Assembly (NCBI RefSeq): GCF_013386165.1
Contig: NZ_JACAOS010000012.1
Span: 186,001-250,000 of the forward strand
From: Pseudomonas gingeri
GTDB lineage: Bacteria > Pseudomonadota > Gammaproteobacteria > Pseudomonadales > Pseudomonadaceae
Direction of reading: 5' to 3'
DNA length: 64,000 bases
The notes under the pieces are model-generated. The model worked only from the letters and a program-made list of their open reading frames with translations, was not told the origin of the DNA and searched no databases. The translations under genes were made by a program, and so were the position numbers. This document shows positions 36,863 through 44,903 of this stretch, in pieces (the first letter of the stretch is position 1; every line of letters begins with the position of its first letter).

Positions 36863-37051
36863 CTGATAGAGCATTGGCTGCTAACCAGATCCCGCGGAAC
36901 TGCTGCGTATCTGACAGAACTGGTGATCGTGTCCCGGGGAGTGGTGTAACTGAACCAACCGAAGGCGCCCTGAGGGTGAAAGAGGATGGTCATCGTGGTT
37001 CTTGGCTTACGTTGAGTTTGCGAAGACCAAACACTCACCAGAGAAACCACG

Positions 37052-37311
37052 ATGACCAAGCCCACTATCGCATTGACCGGGTTGGTTGAGAAAGGTGTAG
37101 ACGCTGATCTGCTCAAGCAAATGATCCAGTTCGTCGCCCAGCGGATGATGGATTTCGATGTTGAAAGCCTTTGCGGCGCTGGCTTCGATGTTAAAAACCC
37201 TGATTGTACCAACAGTCGCAACGGTTGCCGCGACCGCCTGTGGCAAACCCGTGTCGGGGAGGTTGATTTGAAGATTCCCAAACTGCGCCAAGGCAGCTAC
37301 TACCCTGTCTG
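37052..37311 (+). mobile_element. IS256-family (Mutator) transposase, N-terminal remnant
   Basis: It starts MTKPTIALTGLVEKGVDADL and contains YRDRLWQ-like NGCRDRLWQTRVGEVDLKIP followed by KLRQGSYYP, a hallmark of Mutator/IS256 transposases. The reading frame is broken right after SYYP, where unrelated sequence begins, so the catalytic domain is gone. An IS-type left end may lie around 36935. Confidence 0.75.
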
Positions 37312-37524
37312 CAACTGCTGGATGCCTACGGTATCACCCAGGCCAAAAGCGCTGAACTAGTTGCGGCCCTCACCGGACGGCCATGCGCAGCTCGTATCGT
37401 ACGATCATGGGTAAATGACCCCGAAAAGCCTAGCGCCACCCCTTGTCCGGATTGGGCCGTTGTTGCGCTCGAAAAGGCTATTGACTACATGCCGCGCGCC
37501 TTGGCGCGACGTGCCGAAGGATAA
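37312..37524 (+). pseudogene. C-terminal remnant of a helix-turn-helix-like ICE protein
   Basis: A frame abutting the IS256 scar reads QLLDAYGITQAKSAELVAAL, then TGRPCAARIVRSWVNDPEKP and continues to a proper stop at 37522. It looks like the end of a DNA-binding protein that lost its beginning through the transposon junction. Its exact family is not recognised. Confidence 0.5.
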
Positions 37525-37535
37525 GGGCCGCTTTG

Positions 37536-37802
37536 GTGATTCGACCAATTACCGAACCGCTTTACCAACTGGCCGTCACCTTGGACCAACTGCAAGATCT
37601 GCAAGCCCTGCTTGAGACAACTTCGGCTGGTGAGGCAGACCCCGACGCCAAGGTGTTCCAACTGCTGCATCTGGTACGAAAAACCCGGATCGAAGCCGTC
37701 AAGTTTAAACAGCGAAACCAGGAACGCGCGGCGGATCTGCCGCCCAGGTACACCACAAGCCCAGCCGTCAAACGTTGGGCTAAGCCCGTAGGAGAGGCGT
37801 AA
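37536..37802 (+). CDS. Hypothetical protein, probably C-terminally altered
   Basis: 88 residues (GTG 37536 or TTG 37533): ITEPLYQLAVTLDQLQDLQA, then acidic and helical. The last 25 codons are encoded by a spacer that recurs between later genes (GCGGATCTGCCG...), so the natural stop has probably been lost. The start lies just after the preceding remnant. Confidence 0.45.
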   Translation: MIRPITEPLYQLAVTLDQLQDLQALLETTSAGEADPDAKVFQLLHLVRKTRIEAVKFKQRNQERAADLPPRYTTSPAVKRWAKPVGEA

Positions 37803-37829
37803 TTTCGCGCCCGGATCTGGGAGTAAAAC

Positions 37830-38156
37830 TTGAATATCCTGAAATCAGCCTTGATGGCCACGCTGCTTTTTTCTGCCGCTGCTGGAGCTGTAGGGTTTCC
37901 CGCGCCGGACTTTTCGAAGTGGTCCAACAAAACTCTGACTGATGCAGGCGTCAAAGATGCCCGCGTTGTTGAAACCAAATACCCGTTCAATTTCACGTTC
38001 TGCGAGAAAGGCTCGGCGAGTCTGTGGCGTTATGACGTGATGAACGTCGAGCAGTTGAACGCGCTTCAACTAGGCAAGACCGTGAAAACTCTGACCGAAG
38101 CCGAACGTCGGGTTGTAGTTGAGCCAAGCAGCAGCATCTGCCAAGCGGCGAGCTAA
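37830..38156 (+). CDS. Small exported hypothetical protein
   Basis: 108 residues beginning at a TTG with GGGAG upstream. Signal peptide at residues 1-20 (ALMATLLFSAAAGAVG), then a mature part with two cysteines (TFCEKGSAS; SSICQ). Not recognised; typical of small periplasmic cargo of ICEs. Confidence 0.6.
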   Translation: MNILKSALMATLLFSAAAGAVGFPAPDFSKWSNKTLTDAGVKDARVVETKYPFNFTFCEKGSASLWRYDVMNVEQLNALQLGKTVKTLTEAERRVVVEPSSSICQAAS

Positions 38157-38164
38157 TGTCACCC

Positions 38165-38184
38165 AGCCCCGTTACGCCGGGGCT
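38165..38184 (+). terminator. Hairpin after exported protein gene
   Basis: AGCCCCG-TTACGC-CGGGGCT, directly after the stop at 38156. No strong T-run follows, so termination is only likely. A related GCCCCG/CGGGG hairpin follows the next gene near 38601. Confidence 0.5.
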
Positions 38185-38302
38185 TCAAGGAAAACGCGGC
38201 GGATCTGCCGTCCAGGAACGCCCAAGCCCCGCCGTCAAAACGTGTGGCCGACTCAGTAAGAAAGGCCTGGTTTTCGAGTCTAGGCGACGTGAGGTAATCA
38301 TT

Positions 38303-38584
38303 GTGAAAACGACCCCAGAGTCAGTGGAATTGACTCTAATTTACGGTAATCCTGGCGAGCTGGGTCGAACGACAGAGCCGCAGAGATATTCAGTAGTGAT
38401 GAAGCGCATGCATACCTTCTACTCGGTGCTTCTCACGCCTTCAGAAATAGGTGTTGCACTTCTGAAGGCGCCGGGTCTTTCCCGCGCACGCATCGAACTG
38501 AACGACGGTACTGTAATCGTGGATGCAGTGCGCTACGTTCAACAAAATTATTTCGAGCTGGTAGAGGGTCAGCGGCCAGCTTAG
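38303..38584 (+). CDS. Hypothetical protein
   Basis: 93 residues from GTG 38303, with GAGG eight bases upstream. Pattern VELTLIYGNPGELGRTTEPQ, then a strand-rich part (ARIELNDGTVIVDAVRYVQ). Not recognised. Lies in an array of small genes with similar spacers. Confidence 0.5.
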   Translation: MKTTPESVELTLIYGNPGELGRTTEPQRYSVVMKRMHTFYSVLLTPSEIGVALLKAPGLSRARIELNDGTVIVDAVRYVQQNYFELVEGQRPA

Positions 38585-38770
38585 GAAATCGCCGCCACAC
38601 CCCAAGCCCCGCCAGTCGGGGTTAAGTCAGTGAAAGGACGCTTATTTCGCGTCCGCGAAACCGAGGAACTACCGATGATCTTCCGTGCAATGGTCTGCGC
38701 TTAAGACCGTAAATTAAAGGAAATTCGCCCTGGTACACCCCAGTCGCCCGTAATCGAAGGAATGATGATC

Positions 38771-39130
38771 ATGATTGAACCTTGGGAAAAAAGCCAAACC
38801 CCAGAACTGAAAAAACTAGTGCAAAAGCTCAAAGACCACTCAGTTTCTAATCCGGACGACAACCCAAATCTGACCGGGGAAGAATTTCTATCTACAACTG
38901 ATGAAACATCCCGCGATCTGATTAGAGAAATCGCTGAAGTCGGTGCTGTTGTCCTTTTCGACCGTGAGGGACGAAGGCAGGGCCAGTCCGCTGCGGCAAT
39001 GAGGCGTGCTGGATACACCGTCTCAGAGGTTGGTGATCCTCACGACGAAAATGATAGATACAAAACCACCCTTCAGATCACTACTAATCATGGCGTACTG
39101 ACGTTTGTAGCTCCGCTGCTTGGACGTTGA
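38771..39130 (+). CDS. Hypothetical protein
   Basis: 119 residues from ATG 38771, chosen since the AAGGA at 38757-38761 is best spaced for it; ATGs at 38762 and 38765 are alternatives. Acidic, soluble; contains VLFDREGRRQGQSAAAMRRA and TLQITTNHGVLTF. Not recognised. Confidence 0.5.
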   Translation: MIEPWEKSQTPELKKLVQKLKDHSVSNPDDNPNLTGEEFLSTTDETSRDLIREIAEVGAVVLFDREGRRQGQSAAAMRRAGYTVSEVGDPHDENDRYKTTLQITTNHGVLTFVAPLLGR

Positions 39131-39231
39131 GGGGCAGCGAAAATATCGCTGAAAAAGGCGCGGATCTGCCGCCCAGCAACGCGCTACAGTAGATGCATAC
39201 GGTTCGTATGCCTGAGTTCAAGGAGTGAAAC

Positions 39232-39520
39232 GTGAAATACAGCAAAGTGAGCCGCTGGCCGGCTCTAAACATAAACCCCCATGCAAGCCGAAGTGGATAT
39301 GAAAAAGAGGTATTTATGGTAAGCACAGTAACGATCTACAAGAGCGCGGGGATCGATCAAGATCGACGAAGTGTCGTTCTGCCCTGAAAGCTTTTCGGAT
39401 GCAAGGATAGAGGGTGGACACCCAAACGGCCCCGTATTTTGCTTGGGGGCGGCCAAGGCAGTGATCAGTTTAACTGACGCGAACTTACTGGTCGCGGCTG
39501 GTGTGACCGACAATAGGTAG
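39232..39520 (+). pseudogene. Small gene broken by a 4-bp GATC duplication
   Basis: GTG with AAGGAG upstream opens MKYSKVSRWPALNINPHASR... to IYKSAGI, then stops at 39385. Removing one GATC from the GATCGATC at 39351-39358 restores a frame that continues KIDEVSFCPESFSDARIEGG ... NLLVAAGVTDNR to a stop at 39518, giving 94 residues. Function unknown. Confidence 0.65.
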
Positions 39521-39610
39521 GACAGCGTCCGCTGCACACCAAGGCACTTGACTGGGCATTACTCAGTACCAGGGCGCAATTACGCACCCGCGAAATCGAG
39601 GTTTTCCAAA

Positions 39611-40072
39611 ATGACAGCGATTTACGACGGTTTGGATTTTAAAACACCTCTAGAAGCTCAGTGGGCGGCCTTCTTTGACCTTGCTGGTTGGACTTGGCAT
39701 ACAAACCCAGCGTCAGTTGGGAATTGGGCTCCTGATTTTCGAGTGGAATTTTCTTGCGGGCATAGTGAATACAATGTAACTTACACACTTTTGGTTGCTG
39801 TTCTGCCTTTCTCAAGTATCGAAGCGTTTGGTGATCACCCATCTTTGAGTCATTGCTACGGTATTGAATCCCCGTACGACGACCTACATCCATCCGTTGA
39901 CGCTGGAGCAGCATTTGGCACTTCTCCGCATGTCACTGTGTGGGAGTTTTCTCACGGGGCTGGGGGCGGTCAATACAACGTACGTGAGTGGGTAAGGGAG
40001 GCTGACTCACTTTGGTCTAAAGCAGCGCAACTGGTCCATTCGAGCGTGAAACAAAGCGCTACGAAGGCTTAG
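39611..40072 (+). CDS. Hypothetical protein with nuclease-like N-terminal motif
   Basis: 153 residues from ATG 39611, which follows the repeated CCGCGAAATCGAGG leader. The N-terminus YDGLDFKTPLEAQWAAFFDL followed by AGWTWHTNP resembles a conserved phage/ICE domain (FxSxLEAxWAxFFDxxGWxW) suspected to belong to the PD-(D/E)XK fold. The central part diverges from that family, so nuclease function is only a possibility. Confidence 0.55.
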   Translation: MTAIYDGLDFKTPLEAQWAAFFDLAGWTWHTNPASVGNWAPDFRVEFSCGHSEYNVTYTLLVAVLPFSSIEAFGDHPSLSHCYGIESPYDDLHPSVDAGAAFGTSPHVTVWEFSHGAGGGQYNVREWVREADSLWSKAAQLVHSSVKQSATKA

Positions 40073-40081
40073 AAAAATTAG

Positions 40082-40531
40082 GTGCACCACACACTACCGA
40101 TAGCTCTTTTCACGGTTGGTCTTTTGGCCGGATTACCCGTCAGCGCTTTGGTTGTCAGTATTCCTGCTTTCCTGGAAAGACAATGGCGATTGGACGCCGC
40201 CCAGATGCTGGGGCAAGAATCGCCTACTGAGCACCGTCCGCGTTCGTCCCTGTCATTACTGCCTGATCAAATTAACGTTCGATTTAGTATTACGCTATTG
40301 GTCATGGGAGGGTTTTCAAGCTGGGCAGCGCTGTACTACGGTGTTGGGCCAAGCGGCTTGGCCGCGTTGGTGTTGGCCGGTGGCTTGCTGGCCCTGAGCT
40401 TGATTGACCTCGATCACCAGTTGCTGCCGGACGTGCTGGTTTGGCCGCTGCTGTGGCTGGGCTTGATCGTCAACAGCTTCGAGCTGTTTACAACCCTGTC
40501 CATGCCCTGCGGGGAGTCGTGGGTGGCTAAG
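40082..40531 (+). pseudogene. Type IV prepilin peptidase (PilD-like) remnant
   Basis: Membrane protein fragment with the first catalytic Asp region (LLALSLIDLDHQLLPDVLVW). A single missing C near 40501 shifts the frame: repaired, it would read TLSHALRGVVGGY, the normal continuation. The sequence then stops at a junction with the DUF2254 fragment near 40532. The N-terminal zinc-cysteine loop and the second catalytic Asp (GxGD) are absent. ICEs of this class often carry pil genes. Confidence 0.65.
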
Positions 40532-40772
40532 CGGTGACCATCGTGCTTAAAGAGAAGGTCGTAACGGCCAGCATGCTGGAGGCAATGATCCCCAGAATCT
40601 TGTCCACTGCATCCGCGCCAATACGCACTGGTAATGACTCTGGGATGAAGTCTTTGAATACAACAGCGAGCAGCGCCGTAGCTACCCCTAGAAGGGAGAA
40701 TAGGGAGGCTCTGAACCACAGCCGTTTAGTGAGTTGATTCGTGATCCAGCGCCAACGGGCGATCATGTGCAA
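40527..40772 (-). pseudogene. DUF2254 membrane protein, N-terminal fragment
   Basis: Starts normally (MHMIARWRWITNQLTKRLWF) and contains GVATALLAVVFKDFIPESLP and SSMLAVTTFSLSTMV, all typical of DUF2254, then ends after MVTA where the pilD relic begins. More than 300 residues are missing. Confidence 0.65.
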
Positions 40773-41051
40773 TCCTTCAGTGAATACTTCGATAGAGTCG
40801 CAGGTGGGGCAGAAGTTTTATTCGACTATGGGCCGGTGCCGGTACTGCCCGAGGATGAGTACTGGCGAACACGTGCCGGTTACCTAGACGATCTGATGTT
40901 CCATGCCTTGTTGCGGCCATTGATCGATGTGCCGCGTCCGCTGCTCCAGGAAGGACAGGGTGATACCTGGACGCGACGGTCGCTGCGACTGACGACCCTC
41001 GGCGAGCAGATGCTGGCAGGTCAAGCGCATTGGCTCGATCAGGCACCCTGA
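40773..41051 (+). pseudogene. C-terminal fragment of unrecognised protein
   Basis: A frame without clear start ending WTRRSLRLTTLGEQMLAGQAHWLDQAP. The LRLTxLGxxxLAGxxxWL pattern resembles the C-terminus of DUF1835-type proteins, whose last residues (RWVGGV) appear just past the stop in another frame. Probably a relic with a late frameshift. Confidence 0.4.
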
Positions 41052-41246
41052 GGTTCGTTGGGTAGGCTGGGTGCGGATCGTGGCCGATCAGGCGCCTTGA
41101 GTAGGGAGGGGCGGGTATGGCGGCGTTGATGGCCGTATGAGCCGGGTACGCTCGGTCTGCCGATTGAGCTTTGATCCACCCTGCCTCTGGAGAAAGCCCC
41201 GCCACCGCCGATACACACTCGTCCAGATTGTCCGAGCCATTGGCGC

Positions 41247-41441
41247 ATGAACCTCACTGACGCTGTCCTTATCCTGTTGCTGGCCGCCCGTATCCATGGC
41301 ACGGATGAGGCTGTGCGGGCCTCGGCCAAGAGCTGCGTGAAGAAGCTGCCTCGGGGCAAACGCGACCTGATCTACAACGTGATCAACAGTCGCAGCCCCA
41401 TGGACCTGGTTGCCTTGCTCGCTGAAAATCTCCAAGACTGA
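41247..41441 (+). CDS. Small hypothetical ICE protein
   Basis: 64 residues, MNLTDAVLILLLAARIHGTD..., basic middle (KSCVKKLPRGKRDLIYNVI). Resembles small conserved proteins I associate with Pseudomonas plasmids and ICEs; function unknown. No close gene partner. Confidence 0.55.
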   Translation: MNLTDAVLILLLAARIHGTDEAVRASAKSCVKKLPRGKRDLIYNVINSRSPMDLVALLAENLQD

Positions 41442-41660
41442 AAACCCGCCGATCAGAACCCGATCCCGTCGATATTGGTGGTCATTTCGCCGCCGAGGGC
41501 AGGGCATGTCATGAACCGCTTCACCCGGGCGTAGTGGTGGCCGCCGCTGGCCATCTGGTCTTGCAGGCTTTCTTGTTGTGGTTGAGGGCCGCTCATACCC
41601 TCGGCCGCGAAAGACGCACAACGTTGAACTGACGCTATCCCTCCACCGCCTAAATGCCGG

Positions 41661-41688
41661 CAAAGAAAAGCCCGACAGCGTCGGGCTT
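41661..41688 (-). terminator. Rho-independent terminator (minus strand)
   Basis: Perfect 9-bp stem AAGCCCGAC / GTCGGGCTT with loop of 3, followed on the minus strand by TTTCTTTG. It lies 31 bp after the stop of the gene at 41719-42048. Confidence 0.75.
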
Positions 41689-41718
41689 GAGTGAGGTGTT
41701 GCATGGGGAAGGCTCAGG

Positions 41719-42048
41719 TCATGAGTCAACCCGTTCTCCCTTCAGTGACACTTGCAGGTGGGGTGCCTCTGGACCTGTGTCCACCAGGTCGAGTGTCAGC
41801 TCCAGACAGGGTTGCTTTGCGCGACGCCCGGTACGTGAGCGGCGATAGAGCCCGAAGTGAACCTGCCTGATTCCAGGTTGCCCGTTGTGGGCTTTGCATA
41901 CGGCGTGCAGCAGATCAATCAGCTGAGTGTTGTACATCGAGTCACCGCAGCGACTGTACCTTTGCACGGCGTTGTCCCAGGCCCTTGGCGTGAAGGACAG
42001 TGCGTATTTCGGCGCATCGGCGCGAGCTTGCTTGGGTCGTTGGGGCAT
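41719..42048 (-). CDS. Hypothetical ICE protein
   Basis: 109 residues from ATG 42048 (AGGAG just upstream). Basic N-terminus (MPQRPKQARADAPKYALSFT), then SMYNTQLIDLLHAVCKAHNG. Unrecognised, but preceded by the hairpin leader seen on other ICE genes here and followed by a clear terminator, so it is a true gene. Confidence 0.6.
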   Translation of the reverse strand: MPQRPKQARADAPKYALSFTPRAWDNAVQRYSRCGDSMYNTQLIDLLHAVCKAHNGQPGIRQVHFGLYRRSRTGRRAKQPCLELTLDLVDTGPEAPHLQVSLKGERVDS

Positions 42049-42067
42049 GGTCTTTCTCCTCTCGAGA

Positions 42068-42099
42068 GAAACCACATCCCCGGCCGGGAGTGGTTTCCC
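42068..42099 (-). promoter_or_regulatory. ICE leader hairpin
   Basis: GAAACCAC (42068-42075) pairs with GTGGTTTC (42090-42097) around a CCCCGGCCGGGA core, 20-50 bases upstream of the ATG at 42048. Same kind of G/C-rich hairpin as upstream of the genes starting at 42765, 61177 and 62827. Confidence 0.5.
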
Positions 42100-42135
42100 G
42101 GTGACGGTGGTTGAAGCGTTATGACGCGTTGAGCA

Positions 42136-42765
42136 TCAGTGGGTGCAGCAGGTGACGCCTGTGTTGTCGAGCGCCTTTATTGCAAACGCTCGCCATCTGG
42201 GTGAGATCAAAAAGCCCTTCAGTTCCCTGGCTTTTTGATGGGAAAGCCTGGCTTGCTCGTAGGCTTGTTCGCACACCTCTTCGCTGGCTTTTTCAAACAG
42301 TTCCACTATCCGATTCTCGACCGTAGCCACTTCATCAGCCGTGCCGCAGGGCCGTCGCCACACGATTTCAGAGGGTGTGACAACGCCCGAAAGCACTCGT
42401 TGACAGTCATTGCAGCCAAATACCGTAGGGTTCCGTTTGTAGGCCTTGGGTCCGGTGTAGAAAACCTCGACCGTTCGTGGATCGAACGAAGCCGCCGCTA
42501 TCAGGTTTGGATACGCATGCAACTCGTAGAAACGTGAAACACACCGCGCAATGGCGTCCTCAATCAGGCCGACATGCCCGAGCACGTACTCGTCGGTGCG
42601 CCGGTAGTAACCCACCTGCGGCGCGTCTTGCGGCATGCTCAACACGCCGGTGCAGACAACCGTGAATTGACGCTCAAACTCGTCCAGGCGCAGGTACGCG
42701 TCGGGGGTGTAGGGATTCCGAACGAACGGAAAGGGTAGGAGCAGAACATTCAGTGGCTTTCCCAT
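42136..42765 (-). CDS. Hypothetical ICE protein
   Basis: 209 residues, GGAGA ribosome site. MGKPLNVLLLPFPFVRNPYT at the start, a CNDCQRVL pair of cysteines near the middle, then a helical C-terminus ending VTCCTH. A metal site formed by the cysteines is possible. No known domain is recognised. Confidence 0.6.
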   Translation of the reverse strand: MGKPLNVLLLPFPFVRNPYTPDAYLRLDEFERQFTVVCTGVLSMPQDAPQVGYYRRTDEYVLGHVGLIEDAIARCVSRFYELHAYPNLIAAASFDPRTVEVFYTGPKAYKRNPTVFGCNDCQRVLSGVVTPSEIVWRRPCGTADEVATVENRIVELFEKASEEVCEQAYEQARLSHQKARELKGFLISPRWRAFAIKALDNTGVTCCTH

Positions 42766-42808
42766 GGTGATTCTCCATTTTCACAAAGCGAACGCGGAGA
42801 AACACTTC

Positions 42809-42840
42809 GCCCGGCGGGGGAAGGATTTCCCCGCGCGGGT
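42809..42840 (-). promoter_or_regulatory. ICE leader hairpin
   Basis: GGGGAA / TTCCCC with a GGAT loop (42817-42832), flanked by further G/C pairs, 45-75 bases upstream of the ATG at 42765. The flanking AGAAACACTTCGCC closely resembles AGAGACACCTCGCC beside the leader at 61223. Confidence 0.5.
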
Positions 42841-42861
42841 GGGTCGAACGTTAGGTGTTAA

Positions 42862-43125
42862 TCAGAGCAGGAATTTCATGCTGCCCATTAAGATTCCAGC
42901 AAAGGCGGACAGCATGATGCCCATGCGAATGGTTAGCTTGACTTCGAGTTGAGAGCACGCGGTTTTCACCTCGGCAATCAGCTCAGTACGAAGCAGAGCA
43001 ACATCAGTCTTGGTAGCAAGGGCTGAACTCATTTCTTCCTCCAATGCATCGATGACTGCGGTAGCGTTTTCTTCCGAGACGTCGGCCGAGACCAACGCCC
43101 TGTATAAAGCTGTTTCCAACTTCAT
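42862..43125 (-). CDS. Small coiled-coil protein with C-terminal membrane anchor
   Basis: 87 residues from ATG 43125 (GGAGG upstream). N-terminal helix (MKLETALYRALVSADVSEEN), a central coiled coil (ATKTDVALLRTELIAEVKTA) and a C-terminal hydrophobic segment (MLSAFAGILMGSMKFLL). Same architecture as the longer protein at 61341-61826 (including ALATKTDVA / TLATKSDLA), so the two are paralogs. This is DUF1640-like; function unknown. Confidence 0.7.
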   Translation of the reverse strand: MKLETALYRALVSADVSEENATAVIDALEEEMSSALATKTDVALLRTELIAEVKTACSQLEVKLTIRMGIMLSAFAGILMGSMKFLL

Positions 43126-43154
43126 CGGACCTCCAGATTTCAGGGAGGGCCTGG

Positions 43155-43179
43155 CCCATACGGGCGAGGCCCGTATGGG
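43155..43179. repeat. Perfect 11-bp inverted repeat in ICE leader
   Basis: CCCATACGGGC-GAG-GCCCGTATGGG, 30-54 bases upstream of the ATG at 43125, in the same place as the other leader hairpins. Confidence 0.65.
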
Positions 43180-43249
43180 GGAACAGCAGTGCTTCCATCG
43201 ACTGGAGTCGATCGATCGCACTACTGGAAGCGTTGCGACCTTGGGGGGA

Positions 43250-43320
43250 TGGATCATGCGCAATGGCGCATCCTAGCTTTCAGATCCGGCTACTAGGGCA
43301 GGGTGCTGACAATGTCAGCG
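43250..43320 (-). promoter_or_regulatory. Upstream module, copy 1
   Basis: Contains GGATCATGCGCAATGGCGCA, CTAGC, AGATC, CTACTAGG and TGACAATGTCAGC in the same order as two modules at 61961-62036 and 62970-63043. All three end 125-145 bases upstream of a minus-strand ICE gene. Probably a promoter/operator. Confidence 0.5.
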
Positions 43321-43422
43321 GTACGCCCCGACACAATGAATACCTTGACGGGTAACTGTCAAAAGCCCATCTGCAACAAGCTTTTTCCGGCTTGGGGCGC
43401 GTGTGCGAAAACGGGAGGGAGA

Positions 43423-43815
43423 CTACAAATCCGACGCCGCCACTGGCGTAGGAGCGTTGCTTGTAGGTCGACCAGGGTTTGCCGAAATGCACATGCGAAA
43501 GTGTTGGTTGTGGCGTAGCTGATCACTCACAACCTGGGTATGAGGGTACAAGGCGAAGGGCGTCGAACCCTCGTCATGAGCTTGGGAGGCATGCAGCGGG
43601 TCTACATACGTTAGTTGGCGTACTCGGCATCGGCGAAGGGCATTTATTTCATCGGGCTCAATCTTCCAGACTCGACAAGGATGCGAGCATTGAAGTTTGA
43701 GAGTGACCAGTTTTCCGGCAACCATGGAATTGTCTTCAACGGAGACCCAATGCCTGTCTCTGTCATCTTCTGGATAGAGATCATAGAGCGTCGTGTGTTG
43801 GCACCAGCACAGCAC
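43423..43815 (-). CDS. Hypothetical protein (uncertain)
   Basis: Up to 130 residues from a GTG; the middle part (YDLYPEDDRDRHWVSVEDNS, then CRVWKIEPDEINALRRCRVR) looks like real protein, but the start and the low-complexity end are doubtful. It may be the relic of a small ICE gene. Not recognised. Confidence 0.35.
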   Translation of the reverse strand: MLCWCQHTTLYDLYPEDDRDRHWVSVEDNSMVAGKLVTLKLQCSHPCRVWKIEPDEINALRRCRVRQLTYVDPLHASQAHDEGSTPFALYPHTQVVSDQLRHNQHFRMCISANPGRPTSNAPTPVAASDL

Positions 43816-43824
43816 CCTTGTGAC

Positions 43825-44808
43825 CTAGGGGAGGGCCGCGATCGTTGGCCTGAACCTGCTAGGGTTGGCACCCGCGACCCTTTTCATCATCCGCCGCAGC
43901 GCGGTGGCGTCTTGATAACCCACTGCCGCGGCTATTTGCTCCACGGTCATGCGGCTCGATTCCAGGAGCGCCCTCGCACGCCTCAGCTTGACACTTTGTA
44001 CGAGCGCCAGGGTGCTCTTGCCGGTGGCCCGTTGGATATGTCGCGAGAGTGTCTTTTCAGACATGCAGAACTCACGCGCAAGCTCTCCGACGCTTGGTGG
44101 CTCAGGCAACGAAGTCTCGATGCGTGCAGCTAGGCGAGCGACCAAGTCGTCTCCATTGGCAAACACCTCTGGAACAATGAATGGCGCTTGCGCCTGACGA
44201 CCATCAATCAAGAGCACACGAGAAACCGCGTCGGCTAGCGCATTCCCACAACGCGTACGGAGTAGGTGCAGCATCAGGTCTGTCTGCGCAAAGGCAGCAC
44301 CGGCGGTCACCAGTGGTCCATCGGCGCACACCATGCGATCTGCATCGACGACGCAGCCTGGCTCGATCCGCTTCAGGGCAGGCGCAAGCCACCATGACGT
44401 TGTGACCCGCCTTCCCGCCAGGAGACCGGCTGCTTGCAACAGAAAAACTGCCGAGCATGACGCGGCTATTTGACCGCCCGCGTGAGCATGTTTTTGTAAG
44501 GCATCGACTGCACGGTGCGCGTCGTCAAGGGCGAGCCGCTGCTGGATCGCCGCCGCTTCATCCAGGCCCAGCCCTGGGACGATCCAGACCGACTGATCGG
44601 TCTGCAACGGACTGGGAAGCCTCGTGGTGCTGACGCAGACGCCCAATTGCAGAGGGGTCATTGCACCGTCTATCGAGTAGAGCTTCCACCGCGGAGGCGC
44701 GACGCCAAGGCGAGGTGCGAGCGTCGCAGCCGCGGCAAGCACGTCAAGCGTGACTGCCACGCTGGTGGGATAGGCACCTTCCAGAACCAGAATGGTGAAA
44801 TCGAGCAT
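43825..44808 (-). CDS. GlxA-type AraC regulator with DJ-1/PfpI domain
   Basis: 327 residues: N-terminal DJ-1/PfpI-like domain (residues about 1-190, AASCSAVFLLQAAGLL with the elbow Cys) and a C-terminal AraC HTH pair (VGELAREFCMSEKTLSRHIQ; VEQIAAAVGYQDATALRRMM). Such GlxA-like proteins sense small molecules through the DJ-1 domain. It is divergent from the tautomerase-monooxygenase pair and is its likely activator. Confidence 0.88.
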   Translation of the reverse strand: MLDFTILVLEGAYPTSVAVTLDVLAAAATLAPRLGVAPPRWKLYSIDGAMTPLQLGVCVSTTRLPSPLQTDQSVWIVPGLGLDEAAAIQQRLALDDAHRAVDALQKHAHAGGQIAASCSAVFLLQAAGLLAGRRVTTSWWLAPALKRIEPGCVVDADRMVCADGPLVTAGAAFAQTDLMLHLLRTRCGNALADAVSRVLLIDGRQAQAPFIVPEVFANGDDLVARLAARIETSLPEPPSVGELAREFCMSEKTLSRHIQRATGKSTLALVQSVKLRRARALLESSRMTVEQIAAAVGYQDATALRRMMKRVAGANPSRFRPTIAALP

Positions 44809-44903
44809 TGTCGTAATAAGCCCTAAAAATGTCTAAACGGACACTCCTATAGTCGATTCTTGCGCGCTGTAATACAAGCGCACCCAATCAGAAGGAATTC
44901 GAT

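Noticed and set aside
37722..39602. Integron attC sites in the repeated spacers
   Set aside because: One GTTGGGC occurs, but paired R'/R'' core sites in the right spacing are not seen and no integrase is present.
43615..44133. 172-codon plus-strand frame
   Set aside because: Overlaps the GlxA regulator antisense and shows no domain.
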